Source: Rhizobium sp. | Lineage (GTDB): Bacteria; Pseudomonadota; Alphaproteobacteria; Rhizobiales; Rhizobiaceae | Direction: 5' to 3' | DNA: 43,827 nt | NCBI GenBank assembly: GCA_020621905.1 | Contig: JAHRYZ010000004.1 | Span: forward strand, 1 to 43,827 | Shown: positions 35,819 through 43,827 of the stretch, one piece after another | How the letters are laid out: every line of letters starts with the position of its first letter | How positions within the stretch are numbered: the first letter of the stretch is position 1 | Position numbers and translations under genes: made by a program | The notes under the pieces: model-generated | What the model saw: only the letters and a program-made list of their open reading frames with translations | Database searches by the model: none | Told to the model about the DNA's origin: nothing

Positions 35819-36215
35819 GTGGTCTCCTTCCCCTTGATCTTGCCCGGGGGCAAGCCGGCATCCGCCCCCTTGTTGACAGGGGTTTACCGTAAAATAAAGT
35901 TAGTTGCTGGACTGCACCATGTTTCTGCGGTTATGGTCCGAAGCGTCGGCAGGCTGGATTCGCGGGCGATCCCGCATGTTGGTCTACCGCAATCGATATA
36001 ACTCTTCCATTGTGTGTCAACAAAGATTGGTCGCGACGTTTCACGCGACATGCGGAAGAGTTGTCTGACGATTGTCATTTGTGGTTCGATTGTGTTTCAG
36101 GGGAAGCGGCCCAGCGGCGACGGACACGCCTTCGATTGCAGTCGAGGTCCGGGCCTGCTGTCGGTAGAAGTCGCCGCTTGCCGATTCTGGGGCTTTGCGA
36201 AGAAAAAACTATACG
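35819..36215. other. Intergenic region between SMP-30 and luxR-type gene
   Basis: About 397 bp of mixed composition between divergent genes. It holds a plus-strand promoter candidate (listed separately) and the SMP-30 promoter must lie near 35850-36000 on the other strand. No conserved gene is seen; the short frames at 36010-36229 look like chance. Confidence 0.4.
35873..35900 (+). promoter_or_regulatory. Candidate vegetative promoter upstream of luxR-type gene
   Basis: TTGACA (35873-35878), 16-bp spacer, TAAAGT (35895-35900). A perfect -35 and fair -10. The luxR-type start lies 315 bp downstream, so either the leader is long or this promoter serves an unrecognised transcript. Confidence 0.4.
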
Positions 36216-36928
36216 ATGAGCGTGATTGAGACTGACGGCACCAACCGCATTGCGGACTACGTCGCCGACATTGGTGGATTCAAGACCCAGTTCGATGTCT
36301 TCCGTTTCATGAAGCGGCTGACCGAGCACTATGGCGCGCGTGCGTTCATGGTGTTGAACCTGCCGTCGGCGACATCGCTCGATCTGTCGAGCAACTCGAT
36401 CATCACCAACTGGCCGGCCGACCTCATCGCCGAATATGACCAGGTCGCCCTCTTGGCCTCCAGCCCCATCCTCATCCGCCTGCGCACGGCGACGGCACCG
36501 TTCCTCTTCGACATCGAGCACGTCGCCAAGCAACGGGATGCCCGCACGACCGAGATCTCGAAATCGATGTTCGAGCGTTACCGAATGCCGCGCGGGGGCT
36601 ACTTCCCGGTCCATGATGCCTCAGGCATGCGGGGCGCAGTGTCGTTTGCCGGCGACCGGGCGGCGTTTTCGCCGACCGAGATGATGGAGCTGATGTATCT
36701 GTCGATCCATGTCTACAATCGGCTGGCCGAGATCCGCGAGCTCGACAACCGCGCGACGGATATAGCGGGCGAAATCGATTGCCCGAACCGACGGCCGCCG
36801 GCAAGGCAGCGTCGAGATCGCCGAGATCCCCGGCTTCCGGCACACCATCAACTACTATCTGAACCGCGCCGCAAGAAGCTCGATACCGTGAACCGCGCAG
36901 GCGTCGCGAAGCGCTGAGGCTCGACTGA
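36216..36928 (+). pseudogene. LuxR-family regulator with autoinducer-binding-like domain, disrupted C terminus
   Basis: The first 180 or so residues are an intact autoinducer-binding-type domain (FKTQFDVFRFMKRLTEHYGA, ITNWPADLIAEYDQVALLASSPI). The C-terminal HTH can only be read by changing frame several times after about 36770: pieces TAAGK, SVEIAEI, HTINYYLNRA and KKLDTVNR are the GerE/LuxR HTH in three frames, and the natural end is probably TGA 36926-36928. Some conserved HTH positions are also changed. So it is either a decaying gene or an error-dense stretch. In the ligand domain the TraR-type W57 and D70 positions appear to be Leu and Ser, so it may not bind an acyl-homoserine lactone. 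ATG 36216. Confidence 0.7.
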
Positions 36929-37428
36929 CTGGAGGCCGGTTTCGGCCCCTTTGCCCGGCGCGTCAGGTCTTTGCCTTTTTTCCTGCCGCACCGTCCGCGG
37001 CATGGCCTGCCTCAAATTTGCTCTTCCGGCCATGGCTGCGCCCAAAACGCGGGCGGGGGCTTCCCTGTATTCCGTAGGCGCCCACCCATGTGCGAAGCTA
37101 TAGCATTGAAAACAGATCAAAATTTCCCGTGTGGTCGACCTGGCACGGTTTCTGCATTCATGGAAACAAGTCCAGAGGGGACGTTGCAAGCCACCTGAAA
37201 AAGGTGCGGCAAGGGAAGCCGTCGTCGAAAATGTCCGCCACTCTGGACATGATTAGGCGGCGGTTTTCTTTTTTTCGCCGAATGCCGATGGCGGCACGAC
37301 CGCCGCCGGGGCCTTCCGCCGCGGGCCGGACTTCCTGTGCGCGCGCTTTTCCGGTTGGCGAACCCGTTCCCGTCCACTATCTAGGGCACAGCCGGCTCCC
37401 GGGCGGAGCGGAACGCTGAGAGGGTGGA
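36929..37428. other. 500-bp intergenic region before mrp
   Basis: No gene seen. It has a short hairpin GGCCG-GTTT-CGGCC at 36934-36947 (possible weak terminator of the luxR-type gene) and the inverted repeat ATGTCC-N8-GGACAT at 37231-37250. The mrp promoter should lie within the last 150 bp; no strong hexamer pair stands out. Confidence 0.4.
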
Positions 37429-38580
37429 ATGAGCGCAGTCACGAGAGACCAGGTTCTGGAGACGCTGAGGACCGTTCGCGGTCCCGATTTCGAGGGCGAC
37501 ATCATCGCTCTCGGCATGGTCTCGGATGTCTTTATCTCCGACGGCAAGGTGTATTTCTCCATCACCGTTCCCGCCGAGCGCGCCAACGAACTCGAACCGC
37601 TGCGTCAGGCCGCCGAACGGGCGGTCAAGGCGATGCCGGGCGTCAAGGGCGCGCTGGTCAGCCTGACCGCCGAACGAAAGGCGGGCGCCGCGCCGGCGGC
37701 AAAGCCGCAGCCGGCGGCCCACGGCCATTCCCATTCCCATGCGCCGGCTCAGGCGCCGTCGGGCCAGCGTCCGGCCAAGCAGAACATTCCGGGCATCGGG
37801 GCGATCATTGCGGTCGCCTCCGGCAAGGGCGGCGTCGGCAAGTCGACGACGGCGGTGAACCTGGCACTCGCCATGAAGGCCAACGGCCTCAAGGTCGGCA
37901 TTCTCGACGCCGACGTCTACGGCCCCTCCTTGCCGCGCCTGATGGGCATTTCCGGCCGGCCGCAGCAGATCGAGAACCGCATCATCGTGCCGATGGAGAA
38001 CTACGGCATCAAGGTCATGTCGATGGGTTTCCTGGTCGACGAGGGCACGGCGATGATCTGGCGCGGTCCGATGGTCCAGTCGGCACTGATGCAGATGCTG
38101 CGCGAAGTCGCCTGGGGCGATCTCGATGTGCTGGTGGTCGACATGCCCCCGGGCACCGGCGATGCGCAACTCACCATGGCCCAGCAGGTGCCGCTGTCCG
38201 GTGCCGTCATCGTCTCGACGCCGCAGGATCTCGCCCTGATCGACGCGCGCAAGGGACTCAACATGTTCAACAAGGTCGAGGTGCCGGTCCTCGGCATCGT
38301 CGAGAACATGAGCTATTTCATCGCCCCCGACACCGGCAACCGCTACGACATCTTCGGTCATGGCGGGGCGAGGGCGGAGGCCGAACGGATCGGCGTGCCC
38401 TTCCTCGGCGAAGTGCCGCTGACCATTGCCATTCGCGAGACGTCGGATGCCGGAACGCCGGTCGTGGTGTCCGATCCGGAAGGCCCGCAGGCCAGGGTCT
38501 ATCGCGAGATTGCCGAGAAGGTATGGGCGCAGGTGCAGGCCCGCTCCGGCCGGGCAGCTCCTTCGATCGTCTTCGAGTAA
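37429..38580 (+). CDS. apbC: Mrp/ApbC/NBP35-type Fe-S cluster carrier P-loop ATPase
   Basis: 383-residue protein that carries and transfers iron-sulfur clusters. An N-terminal MIP18 (DUF59) domain (1-85) is followed by a His-rich linker (HGHSHSHAP, 98-106) and the deviant Walker A ATPase GKGGVGKST (132-140), with VVDMPPGTGDAQLT downstream. The CxxC normally found after ENMSYF is absent; ENMSYFIAPDTG stands at 292-303. This is usual for rhizobial Mrp, so clusters may be held differently. Start ATG 37429 has GAGAGGGTGGA upstream. It converges with hsp20 across a strong double hairpin. Confidence 0.93.
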   Translation: MSAVTRDQVLETLRTVRGPDFEGDIIALGMVSDVFISDGKVYFSITVPAERANELEPLRQAAERAVKAMPGVKGALVSLTAERKAGAAPAAKPQPAAHGHSHSHAPAQAPSGQRPAKQNIPGIGAIIAVASGKGGVGKSTTAVNLALAMKANGLKVGILDADVYGPSLPRLMGISGRPQQIENRIIVPMENYGIKVMSMGFLVDEGTAMIWRGPMVQSALMQMLREVAWGDLDVLVVDMPPGTGDAQLTMAQQVPLSGAVIVSTPQDLALIDARKGLNMFNKVEVPVLGIVENMSYFIAPDTGNRYDIFGHGGARAEAERIGVPFLGEVPLTIAIRETSDAGTPVVVSDPEGPQARVYREIAEKVWAQVQARSGRAAPSIVFE

Positions 38581-38591
38581 ACGCGACGGCA

Positions 38592-38645
38592 AAAGGATCG
38601 ACCGCCGCCCCCGGCGGACGGGGCGGCGGGATCGCGCGATCCTTT
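38592..38645. terminator. Nested double-hairpin bidirectional terminator
   Basis: An outer stem AAAGGATCG/CGATCCTTT (9 bp) encloses an inner stem CCGCCGCCCC/GGGGCGGCGG (10 bp, 8-nt loop). It lies between convergent mrp and hsp20, 11 bp past the mrp stop and just before the hsp20 stop, with A/T ends on both sides. Confidence 0.8.
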
Positions 38646-38647
38646 GT

Positions 38648-39110
38648 TATTTCTCGATCGCGATCTTACGTTCGGCCGGAGCAGTGCCCGGCTTCTTGGG
38701 CATGGTGATGGTCAGTACGCCCTTGTCGAACTTGGCGGTGACCGCCGCGTCGTCCACGCTGGACGGCAGGGTCATCGAGCGCTGGAAGCTGCCATAGCGC
38801 CGTTCGACGACATGGTAATTGTCTTTGTCGTCCTTCTTCTCATCTTCTTCTCGCCCTTCGGCTCAGCACGCCGTTCTGGATCGAGATGTCGATGTCGCTT
38901 TCGGCGATACCGGGAAGTTCTGCGGTCCACGATCTGGTCGTCCACCGACGACGTCGATCGGCGTGCGAGAAAACCTTCGCCTTCGGATGCGGAGAGCAGC
39001 TTGTTCTTGCCGAAGAAGTTTTCGACGACCTGATCCATTTCCTTGCGCAAGTCGGCGAACGGGTTGCCGGACCAGAGGCTCGGAAGAATACTTGGTGACT
39101 TGTCTGCCAT
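38648..39110 (-). pseudogene. Hsp20 family small heat-shock protein, reading frame disrupted by several indels
   Basis: The N-terminal part MADKSPSILPSLWSGNPFAD...EGEGFLA (39110 to about 38985) is in one frame. The alpha-crystallin domain (AELPGIAESDIDISI, GVLT, VVERRYGSFQRSMTLP, VTAKFDKGVLTITMPKK, AERKIAIEK) is readable only by changing frame at least six times between 38820 and 38985. Protein similarity stays high through the breaks, which points to sequence errors rather than old decay. When repaired the protein has about 155 residues and the ACD signature GVLTITMPKK. Start ATG 39110 has GGAGGAAA 4 nt upstream; stop TAA 38650-38648. Confidence 0.8.
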
Positions 39111-39131
39111 AATTTCCTCCACGACGTTGAC

Positions 39132-39148
39132 GTTCCGATAGTCGGAAC
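39132..39148 (-). promoter_or_regulatory. Leader hairpin before hsp20, possible RNA thermosensor part
   Basis: GTTCCGA-N3-TCGGAAC, a perfect 7-bp stem 14 bp before the strong GGAGGAAA ribosome site of the hsp20 gene. Rhizobial hsp20 mRNAs often carry ROSE thermometers; this stem is a candidate element, but no full ROSE fold can be shown by eye. Confidence 0.35.
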
Positions 39149-39325
39149 GGGCGGAATTGTAGGGCCGAGGGCCTGCCACGCCTTGATTCAAGTCAACTTT
39201 GGCGTTTGGCTCGAGCGCGCCACGCGCGTCCCGGCGAAGGGCAAAAGTGGAAGTCGTCGGTGCCCTGCCGGTCGCCGCAATAAGGCTCTTGCATTTTTCG
39301 GCGGCGAGGTGTTTGGTCGCCCGCT

Positions 39326-40351
39326 GTGACCAGCAGCGGCCGTGACACGGGGCGCCATGAGAGTGTTTCGAATTTGATCAGGGCCTACCGACCCGACGGA
39401 ACGGCGGAAGTCATTCGCGCGAGTGATCCGCGCACCACGCTCGATTCCGCCATCCTGTGGATCGATCTCCTCGATCCGGACAGGGCCGAGGAAGCGCTGG
39501 CGGAACGGCTTCTCGGCGTTCCGCTGCCGACCCGCGACGACCTGAAGGACATCGAGCCTTCCAGCAGACTTTATGTCGAGGATTGTGTGGTATTCATGAC
39601 CGGTTCTCTGGTCTATCACGTCGAGACCGACCTTCCGGAGCTGACCGATGTCGCCTTCATCCTCAGCGACAATCGCCTCATCACCATCCGCTATGCCGAA
39701 CCACGGGCATTCGCTTTGTTCAGCGCGGCGCTTCTGCGCGTCCCCGGCAAGTATCAGACCGGCGCGGAAATGATGGCCCGCCTGCTCGAAACCGTCGTCG
39801 ACCGAACGGCGGAAGTGCTGGAGATCGCCGTCGCCCGCCTCGACGCGCTGTCGGCCGAGGTCTTCGTCGACAGCAAGACGGCAAAGCGCCGGCCGCCCCG
39901 TTTCCTCGAGGACAAGCTGCTCGACATCGCCAGCCACCATCGCCTGGTGAGCAAGGCGCGCGACAGCCTGACGTCGCTGTCGCGTCTGGTCACGTTCCTG
40001 CGTTCGCTGCCGCTGATCCGCAAGGACCACGAGGCCGACGAACTGTGCCGGATCGTCGCCCATGACATCCAGTCGCTGTCCGAGCATGCCGGCTTCGTTT
40101 CGAACAACATCACCTTCCTGCTCGATGCCTCGCTGGGGCTGATCAACGTCGAGCAGAATGCCATCATCAAGATCTTCTCGATCGCTTCCGTCGTCTTCCT
40201 GCCGCCGACCCTGGTCGCCTCGATCTACGGTATGAACTTCGAGTTCATGCCGGAACTGCACTGGCAGTTCGGCTATGCCCTTGCCATTGGCGCTATGCTG
40301 CTGTCGGCGATCATTCCATTCCTCTTCTTTCGTTGGAAAGGCTGGCTCTGA
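39326..40351 (+). CDS. corA: CorA family magnesium/divalent metal transporter
   Basis: 341-residue homopentameric channel protein of the CorA family. A large cytoplasmic N-terminal domain (beta sheet with WIDLLDPDRAEEALAERLLG, then long helices up to LVTFLRSLPLIRKDHEAD) ends in two transmembrane helices (about 278-300 and 315-335) around the YGMNFEFMPEL loop, which is the selectivity motif GMN. The start is uncertain: GTG 39326 gives MTSSGRDTG; TTG 39374 with GAGAG upstream would start at IRAYRPDG, as many relatives do. kup follows 15 bp later, so the two likely share a transcript: Mg2+ and K+ uptake. Confidence 0.9.
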   Translation: MTSSGRDTGRHESVSNLIRAYRPDGTAEVIRASDPRTTLDSAILWIDLLDPDRAEEALAERLLGVPLPTRDDLKDIEPSSRLYVEDCVVFMTGSLVYHVETDLPELTDVAFILSDNRLITIRYAEPRAFALFSAALLRVPGKYQTGAEMMARLLETVVDRTAEVLEIAVARLDALSAEVFVDSKTAKRRPPRFLEDKLLDIASHHRLVSKARDSLTSLSRLVTFLRSLPLIRKDHEADELCRIVAHDIQSLSEHAGFVSNNITFLLDASLGLINVEQNAIIKIFSIASVVFLPPTLVASIYGMNFEFMPELHWQFGYALAIGAMLLSAIIPFLFFRWKGWL

Positions 40352-40366
40352 GAAGCCAGATGTCCC

Positions 40367-42268
40367 ATGGCCCAAGAAACCTCTGAAATTCCGGAAGCAC
40401 CCAAGGATTTCCGCAGCCTCTTCTGGCTGAGCCTCGGCTCGGTCGGCGTCGTCTACGGCGACATCGGCACCAGCCCGCTCTACGCCTTCCGCGAGGCGCT
40501 GAAGCCGATCGCCGATGGCGGCATCGAGCGCGAGGAGATCATCGGTCTGATCTCGCTCATCATCTGGACGCTCACCATCATCGTGACGCTCAAATATGTA
40601 CTCTTCCTTCTCAGGGCCGACAACGACGGGGAGGGCGGCACGCTCTCGCTCCTGGCGCTCCTGTCGAAGAAGGCCGGCAGCCATGGCTCGGTGCTGATGA
40701 TCCTCGGATTGATCGGCGCCGCGCTGTTCCTCGGGGATTCGATGATCACCCCGGCGCTCTCCGTTCTCTCGGCGGTCGAGGGTCTGAAGCTCGTGACGCC
40801 GGATCTGGAAAGCTTCATCGTGCCGATCTCCGTCGGCATCCTGATCGGGATCTTCGCCGTGCAGTCGCACGGAACGGGGGCTGTCGCGAAGTTCTTCGGC
40901 CCGATCACCGCCGTATGGTTCGTCGTCATGGCGCTTGGCGGCGTCGTGCATATCGCCGACGATTTTGGCATCCTCGCCGCCTTCAATCCCTGGCATGCCG
41001 TCAGCTTCCTGCTGCGCGAGGGCTTCCTCGGCATCATCGTGCTCGGCGCCGTCTTCCTGACGGTCACCGGTGCCGAGGCGCTTTATGCCGACCTTGGCCA
41101 TTTCGGCCGCCGGCCGATCCAGTGGGCCTGGTTCGCCCTGGTGTTTCCCGCCCTGGTGCTGAACTATCTGGGGCAGGGCGCGCTGGTGATGCAACACCCC
41201 GAGGCCGCCTCTGATCCGTTCTTCCTGATGTTTCCGGAATGGGCGCTGCTGCCGGTCGTCGTCCTGGCGACGGCTGCCACCATCATTGCCAGCCAGGCGG
41301 TGATCACCGGCGCCTTCTCGCTGGTGCGCCAGGCGATCCACCTCGGCTTCCTGCCGCGCATGCAGATCCTCTTCACCTCCGAGACCCATACCGGGCAGAT
41401 CTACCTGCCGACGGTCAATGCCCTGCTGCTGTTCGGCGTGCTCGCGCTCGTCCTGCTGTTCCAGAGCTCCGAGGCGCTGGCGACGGCCTATGGCATTTCC
41501 GTGACCGGGGCCATGGTGGTCACCACGATCATGGCCTTCAGCTTCGTGCGCACCCGCTGGAACTGGAGCGCCATGACGTCGATCGTCCTGCTGCTGCCGC
41601 TGTTCGTGCTCGAACTGGTGTTCCTCGGGGCGAACATGCTCAAGGTGCATGACGGCGGCTATGTGCCGGTCCTGTTTGCCGCCGGCTTCACCGTGGTGAT
41701 GTGGACCTGGCGTCGCGGCACGGCCATCCTGTTCGCCAAGACCCGCCATGCCGACGTACCGCTTGCCTCCTTCATCGCCGCGATCGAGAAGAAAAGCGAG
41801 CACGCGCCCGTCAGCGTCGCCGGTACGGCGATCTTCCTGACCAGCGATCCGGAGACCGCCCCGGCCGCCCTGCTGCACAATCTCAAGCACAACCACGTCA
41901 TCCACGAGCGCAACATCATCCTCACCATCAAGACGGTGAACCGGCCGCGGGCAACCGAGGCGGAGCGCTTCGTGGTGGAACAGCTGTCCGAACGCTTCTC
42001 GCGCGTCGAGATCCGCTTCGGCTTCATGGAGAACCAGAACGTCTCCAAGGCGCTGGCCAATCTGCGGCGCGGCGGCCTGAAGTTCGACATCATGTCGACC
42101 TCCTTCTATCTCGGCCGGCGCAAGCTGGTTCCGGATGCGAAATCGGGCATGCCCTATTGGCAGGATCGCCTCTACATCACGCTGGCCAACACGGCGACCG
42201 ACCCGTCGGACTATTTCCGCCTGCCGGCCAATCGCGTCGTCGAACTGGGCTCCCACGTCATTATCTGA
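40367..42268 (+). CDS. kup: Potassium uptake protein Kup
   Basis: 633-residue K+/H+ symporter with about 12 transmembrane helices (residues 20-440) and a soluble C-terminal domain. Signature [18 protein letters not shown] (26-43) and [20 protein letters not shown] are conserved; the C-terminal [18 protein letters not shown] and [17 protein letters not shown] are typical. Kup imports potassium under acidic or low-K+ conditions. ATG 40367, 15 bp after corA; the ribosome site is weak (AGAAGCCAG). A good terminator follows. Confidence 0.97.
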   Translation: MAQETSEIPEAPKDFRSLFWLSLGSVGVVYGDIGTSPLYAFREALKPIADGGIEREEIIGLISLIIWTLTIIVTLKYVLFLLRADNDGEGGTLSLLALLSKKAGSHGSVLMILGLIGAALFLGDSMITPALSVLSAVEGLKLVTPDLESFIVPISVGILIGIFAVQSHGTGAVAKFFGPITAVWFVVMALGGVVHIADDFGILAAFNPWHAVSFLLREGFLGIIVLGAVFLTVTGAEALYADLGHFGRRPIQWAWFALVFPALVLNYLGQGALVMQHPEAASDPFFLMFPEWALLPVVVLATAATIIASQAVITGAFSLVRQAIHLGFLPRMQILFTSETHTGQIYLPTVNALLLFGVLALVLLFQSSEALATAYGISVTGAMVVTTIMAFSFVRTRWNWSAMTSIVLLLPLFVLELVFLGANMLKVHDGGYVPVLFAAGFTVVMWTWRRGTAILFAKTRHADVPLASFIAAIEKKSEHAPVSVAGTAIFLTSDPETAPAALLHNLKHNHVIHERNIILTIKTVNRPRATEAERFVVEQLSERFSRVEIRFGFMENQNVSKALANLRRGGLKFDIMSTSFYLGRRKLVPDAKSGMPYWQDRLYITLANTATDPSDYFRLPANRVVELGSHVII

Positions 42269-42290
42269 AGGGACAGTCCCGGATGCCTTC

Positions 42291-42318
42291 AAAGCCGCCG
42301 TCGCCCGGCGGCTTTTTT
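42291..42318 (+). terminator. Terminator after kup
   Basis: AAAGCCGCCG and CGGCGGCTTT pair over 10 bp around a 5-nt loop, followed by six T. It lies 23 bp past the kup stop. Confidence 0.9.
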
Positions 42319-42347
42319 GTACCTGCGGTGACAGGGACGGCATGCGC

Positions 42348-42370
42348 ATTAACCAAGCATCAAGGTTAAT
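42348..42370. promoter_or_regulatory. Inverted repeat upstream of the cell-wall hydrolase gene
   Basis: ATTAACC-N9-GGTTAAT, perfect 7-bp arms, 48 bp before the sleB-type start and just upstream of a TAATAT box at about 42385. Fits an operator or activator site for a dimeric regulator. The TTAA pair spacing (13 bp) does not fit the CtrA 7-bp pattern. Confidence 0.4.
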
Positions 42371-42417
42371 GACGGATATTTCTCTAATATAGCCGTTGTA
42401 ACGTGTGGAGTACCGGT

Positions 42418-43590
42418 TTGCGCCCGAGAAGCCGTCTGCTGAAGCTGTCCGCCTTGCGTCTGGAGCGGTGGACTTCGCCCTTGCTCTTTGGCCTCGTTTC
42501 ATGGCTTGCCTCCCCGTCGATCGCCGCCCAGGCCGATCTCGCTGGCCTGATCACCGGCAACGACCGGGGCAGCAGCAACTGGCGCATGGTGCTGACCGCA
42601 TCGCCGGCGGGATCGATCCATCAGGCACAACTCGCCTTTGGCGACTCCGGGGTTTCGTCCTCGCTCAACAAGGACAGCGGCATCCTCCTCCCCGACGGCC
42701 GCAAGATCGCCTTTGACGGCGGCAAGGACGAAGCCGATCCGCTGCCCGACGAGGATCGCGTGACCCGCAGCCTGAAGAAGGGCAGGGTGATCGCGGTGGA
42801 GGCGATGCAGCCGCCCAAAGCCTTCACGGCAGGCTCGGTATTGAAGCGCACCTCCTCGCTGATGGATCCAAAGAAGACGCCGAACGAACTGACGGCCTTC
42901 GTCCGCTCCAAGGCCAAACCTGTAGAACTCGCAGCCTTCTATTTCAAGAAGCCGGAACCGGCCGCGGACATCGGCGTGCCGCCCATGCTCGCTTCGCTCG
43001 TCACCAACCGCCAGGCGGATGTGCTGGCGACGGCATATGCGCCGGCCGAGCCGGATTTCGCCAGCGTTTCACCATTCGATGCCCTGCTGACCAGGAAGCC
43101 CGAATCCGGCCGCTTCGTCCCGACCATCGGTCCGAACGATCATGCCTGGGCGGCCAGCGTGCTGCCGCCATCGGTCTTCTCCGCCCGCGAACAGCAGTGC
43201 CTCGCCTCGGGCATCTATTTCGAATCGCGCGGCGAATCGGTCAAGGGCCAGGCCGCCGTCGCGCAGGTCATCCTCAACCGCGTGCGCAATCCGGCCTATC
43301 CCGACACGATCTGCGGCGTCGTCTACCAGAACGAGGATTGGCGCAATCGCTGCCAGTTCTCCTTCGCCTGCGACAACATCAAGGATCGGGTGAACTCCCA
43401 GCACCACTGGAAAGTCGCCCGCGAAGTGGCGCTCGCCGTCACCGCCGGCAAGATCTGGCTGAAGGAAGTCGGCTCCTCGACGCATTATCATGCGATCTAT
43501 GTCCGCCCGGGCTGGGCCCGCACGATGAAGAAGGTCGGTCGCATCGGCCTGCACGTCTTCTACCGCACCTATGGCGGCGGCTGGAGCTGA
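42418..43590 (+). CDS. SleB-type cell wall hydrolase
   Basis: 390-residue exported protein. An N-terminal hydrophobic segment (about 20-37, WTSPLLFGLVSWLASPSIA) is signal peptide or anchor. A long, Pro/Lys-rich middle leads to the SleB hydrolase (Hydrolase_2) domain at about 255-388: CLASGIYFESRGES (catalytic Glu), AAVAQVILNRVRNPAYPDTICGVV, CQFSFACD and HYHAIYVRPGW. It likely cuts peptidoglycan glycan strands for wall remodelling. TTG 42418 is preferred as start because GGAG lies 7 nt upstream; GTG 42403 is in frame. It is a single unit after the kup terminator. Confidence 0.9.
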   Translation: MRPRSRLLKLSALRLERWTSPLLFGLVSWLASPSIAAQADLAGLITGNDRGSSNWRMVLTASPAGSIHQAQLAFGDSGVSSSLNKDSGILLPDGRKIAFDGGKDEADPLPDEDRVTRSLKKGRVIAVEAMQPPKAFTAGSVLKRTSSLMDPKKTPNELTAFVRSKAKPVELAAFYFKKPEPAADIGVPPMLASLVTNRQADVLATAYAPAEPDFASVSPFDALLTRKPESGRFVPTIGPNDHAWAASVLPPSVFSAREQQCLASGIYFESRGESVKGQAAVAQVILNRVRNPAYPDTICGVVYQNEDWRNRCQFSFACDNIKDRVNSQHHWKVAREVALAVTAGKIWLKEVGSSTHYHAIYVRPGWARTMKKVGRIGLHVFYRTYGGGWS

Positions 43591-43727
43591 TCCCCGACCA
43601 AATGGCGGCGCTCCTTGCGACCATTGGCGCGGTTTTCCCGCCAAGTGCTCCCCAAGATTCGGCGCTTTCAACTTAAGTCTATGATTTTCCCCGGTTAATT
43701 TGTGGTGAAACTTGCCCTTGGTATGCC

Positions 43728-43756
43728 TTGACTATGGGGGCTCTCAAAATTATGGT
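43728..43756 (+). promoter_or_regulatory. Candidate promoter near the end of the window
   Basis: TTGACT (43728-43733), 17-bp spacer, TATGGT (43751-43756). It would drive a gene beyond the window. The rest of 43591-43827 has no recognisable gene; a short frame from ATG 43752 stays open to the window end but overlaps the -10. Confidence 0.3.
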
Positions 43757-43827
43757 GCGCGCGACTTCAAGACGGGCTGGAAGGGTTCAAATCCTGCCGT
43801 ATCTACATTGCTGTCGGGCCAAGCGCG

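Noticed and set aside
36014..36229. 71-codon plus-strand frame before the luxR-type gene
   Set aside because: No ribosome site, no family resemblance, and it overlaps the regulator start in another frame.
37231..37250. LuxR/lux box for quorum control of mrp
   Set aside because: ATGTCC-N8-GGACAT does not match the lux-box pattern; it is kept only as an unexplained inverted repeat.
42349..42369. CtrA site before the cell-wall hydrolase gene
   Set aside because: The two TTAA words are 13 bp apart, not 7, and they are inverted arms of a different repeat.
39188..42502. 1100-codon minus-strand frame over corA and kup
   Set aside because: The opposite strand carries two complete, well-conserved transporters. 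The long frame is a by-product of GC-rich codon use and encodes a Gln/Asp/Arg/His-rich nonsense composition.
43776..43812. tRNA-like T-arm (GGTTCAAATCC) near the window end
   Set aside because: The T stem does not pair past three bases, and no matching acceptor, D-arm or anticodon arm is found in the surrounding 80 bases.

Overview
This 43.8 kb window is high-GC, densely coded chromosomal DNA from an alphaproteobacterium, most likely a member of the Rhizobiaceae (Ensifer/Rhizobium/Shinella type). The basis is gene content and order (groES-groEL, class IIA HAD, ribF, ileS; tldE-cysQ-DUF4170-waaA-lpxK-DUF2093-mutL), an alphaproteobacterial CIRCE-controlled groE promoter, a RIME-type intergenic palindrome and protein families typical of rhizobia. 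No rRNA, tRNA, CRISPR, insertion sequence or prophage was found.

Layout. 1-2300: the end of a methyltransferase gene, a DoxX membrane protein, a PAS-like orphan and an AT-richer non-coding stretch. 2290-4490: the groES-groEL heat-shock operon with terminator, promoter and CIRCE operator. 4500-7860: a redox/metal-stress island, with soxR divergent from an antibiotic-biosynthesis-type monooxygenase through a textbook SoxR promoter, then a rhodanese-ChrB fusion and the chromate transporter chrA. 7960-11080: HAD, RIME repeat, ribF and a two-gene YeeE/YedE sulfur transporter. 11313-20611: ileS, a lipoprotein, a GNAT acetyltransferase, a membrane diguanylate cyclase, tadA, a pseudouridine synthase with a very long repeat-rich tail, rsmD and a patatin. 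20620-30545: a CPA2/Kef cation-proton antiporter, then the lipid A/LPS cluster (tldE, cysQ, DUF4170, waaA, HAD, lpxK) and mutL. 30848-36928: a signalling region with a kinase-less PAS-PAS-REC-REC protein, a GGDEF-EAL protein, a periplasmic PRC-barrel protein, an SMP-30 lactonase and a broken LuxR regulator. 37429-43590: the Mrp/ApbC Fe-S carrier, an Hsp20 (disrupted reading frame), CorA, Kup and a SleB-type cell-wall hydrolase.

The islands make functional sense together: protein-folding stress (GroESL, Hsp20), redox and oxyanion stress (SoxR, monooxygenase, ChrAB-like, sulfur transport), envelope construction (WaaA, LpxK, SleB, lipoprotein), and ion homeostasis (Kef, CorA, Kup). The most interesting unexplained unit is the PAS-PAS-REC-REC plus GGDEF-EAL pair, which looks like a c-di-GMP signalling module whose input protein has no histidine kinase.

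A caution for every reader: at least ten genes, including the essential ileS, groEL and waaA, carry 1-2 nt frameshifts, often in short runs. These are best explained by uncorrected indels in the sequence rather than real inactivation. In those genes the span given covers the whole gene.
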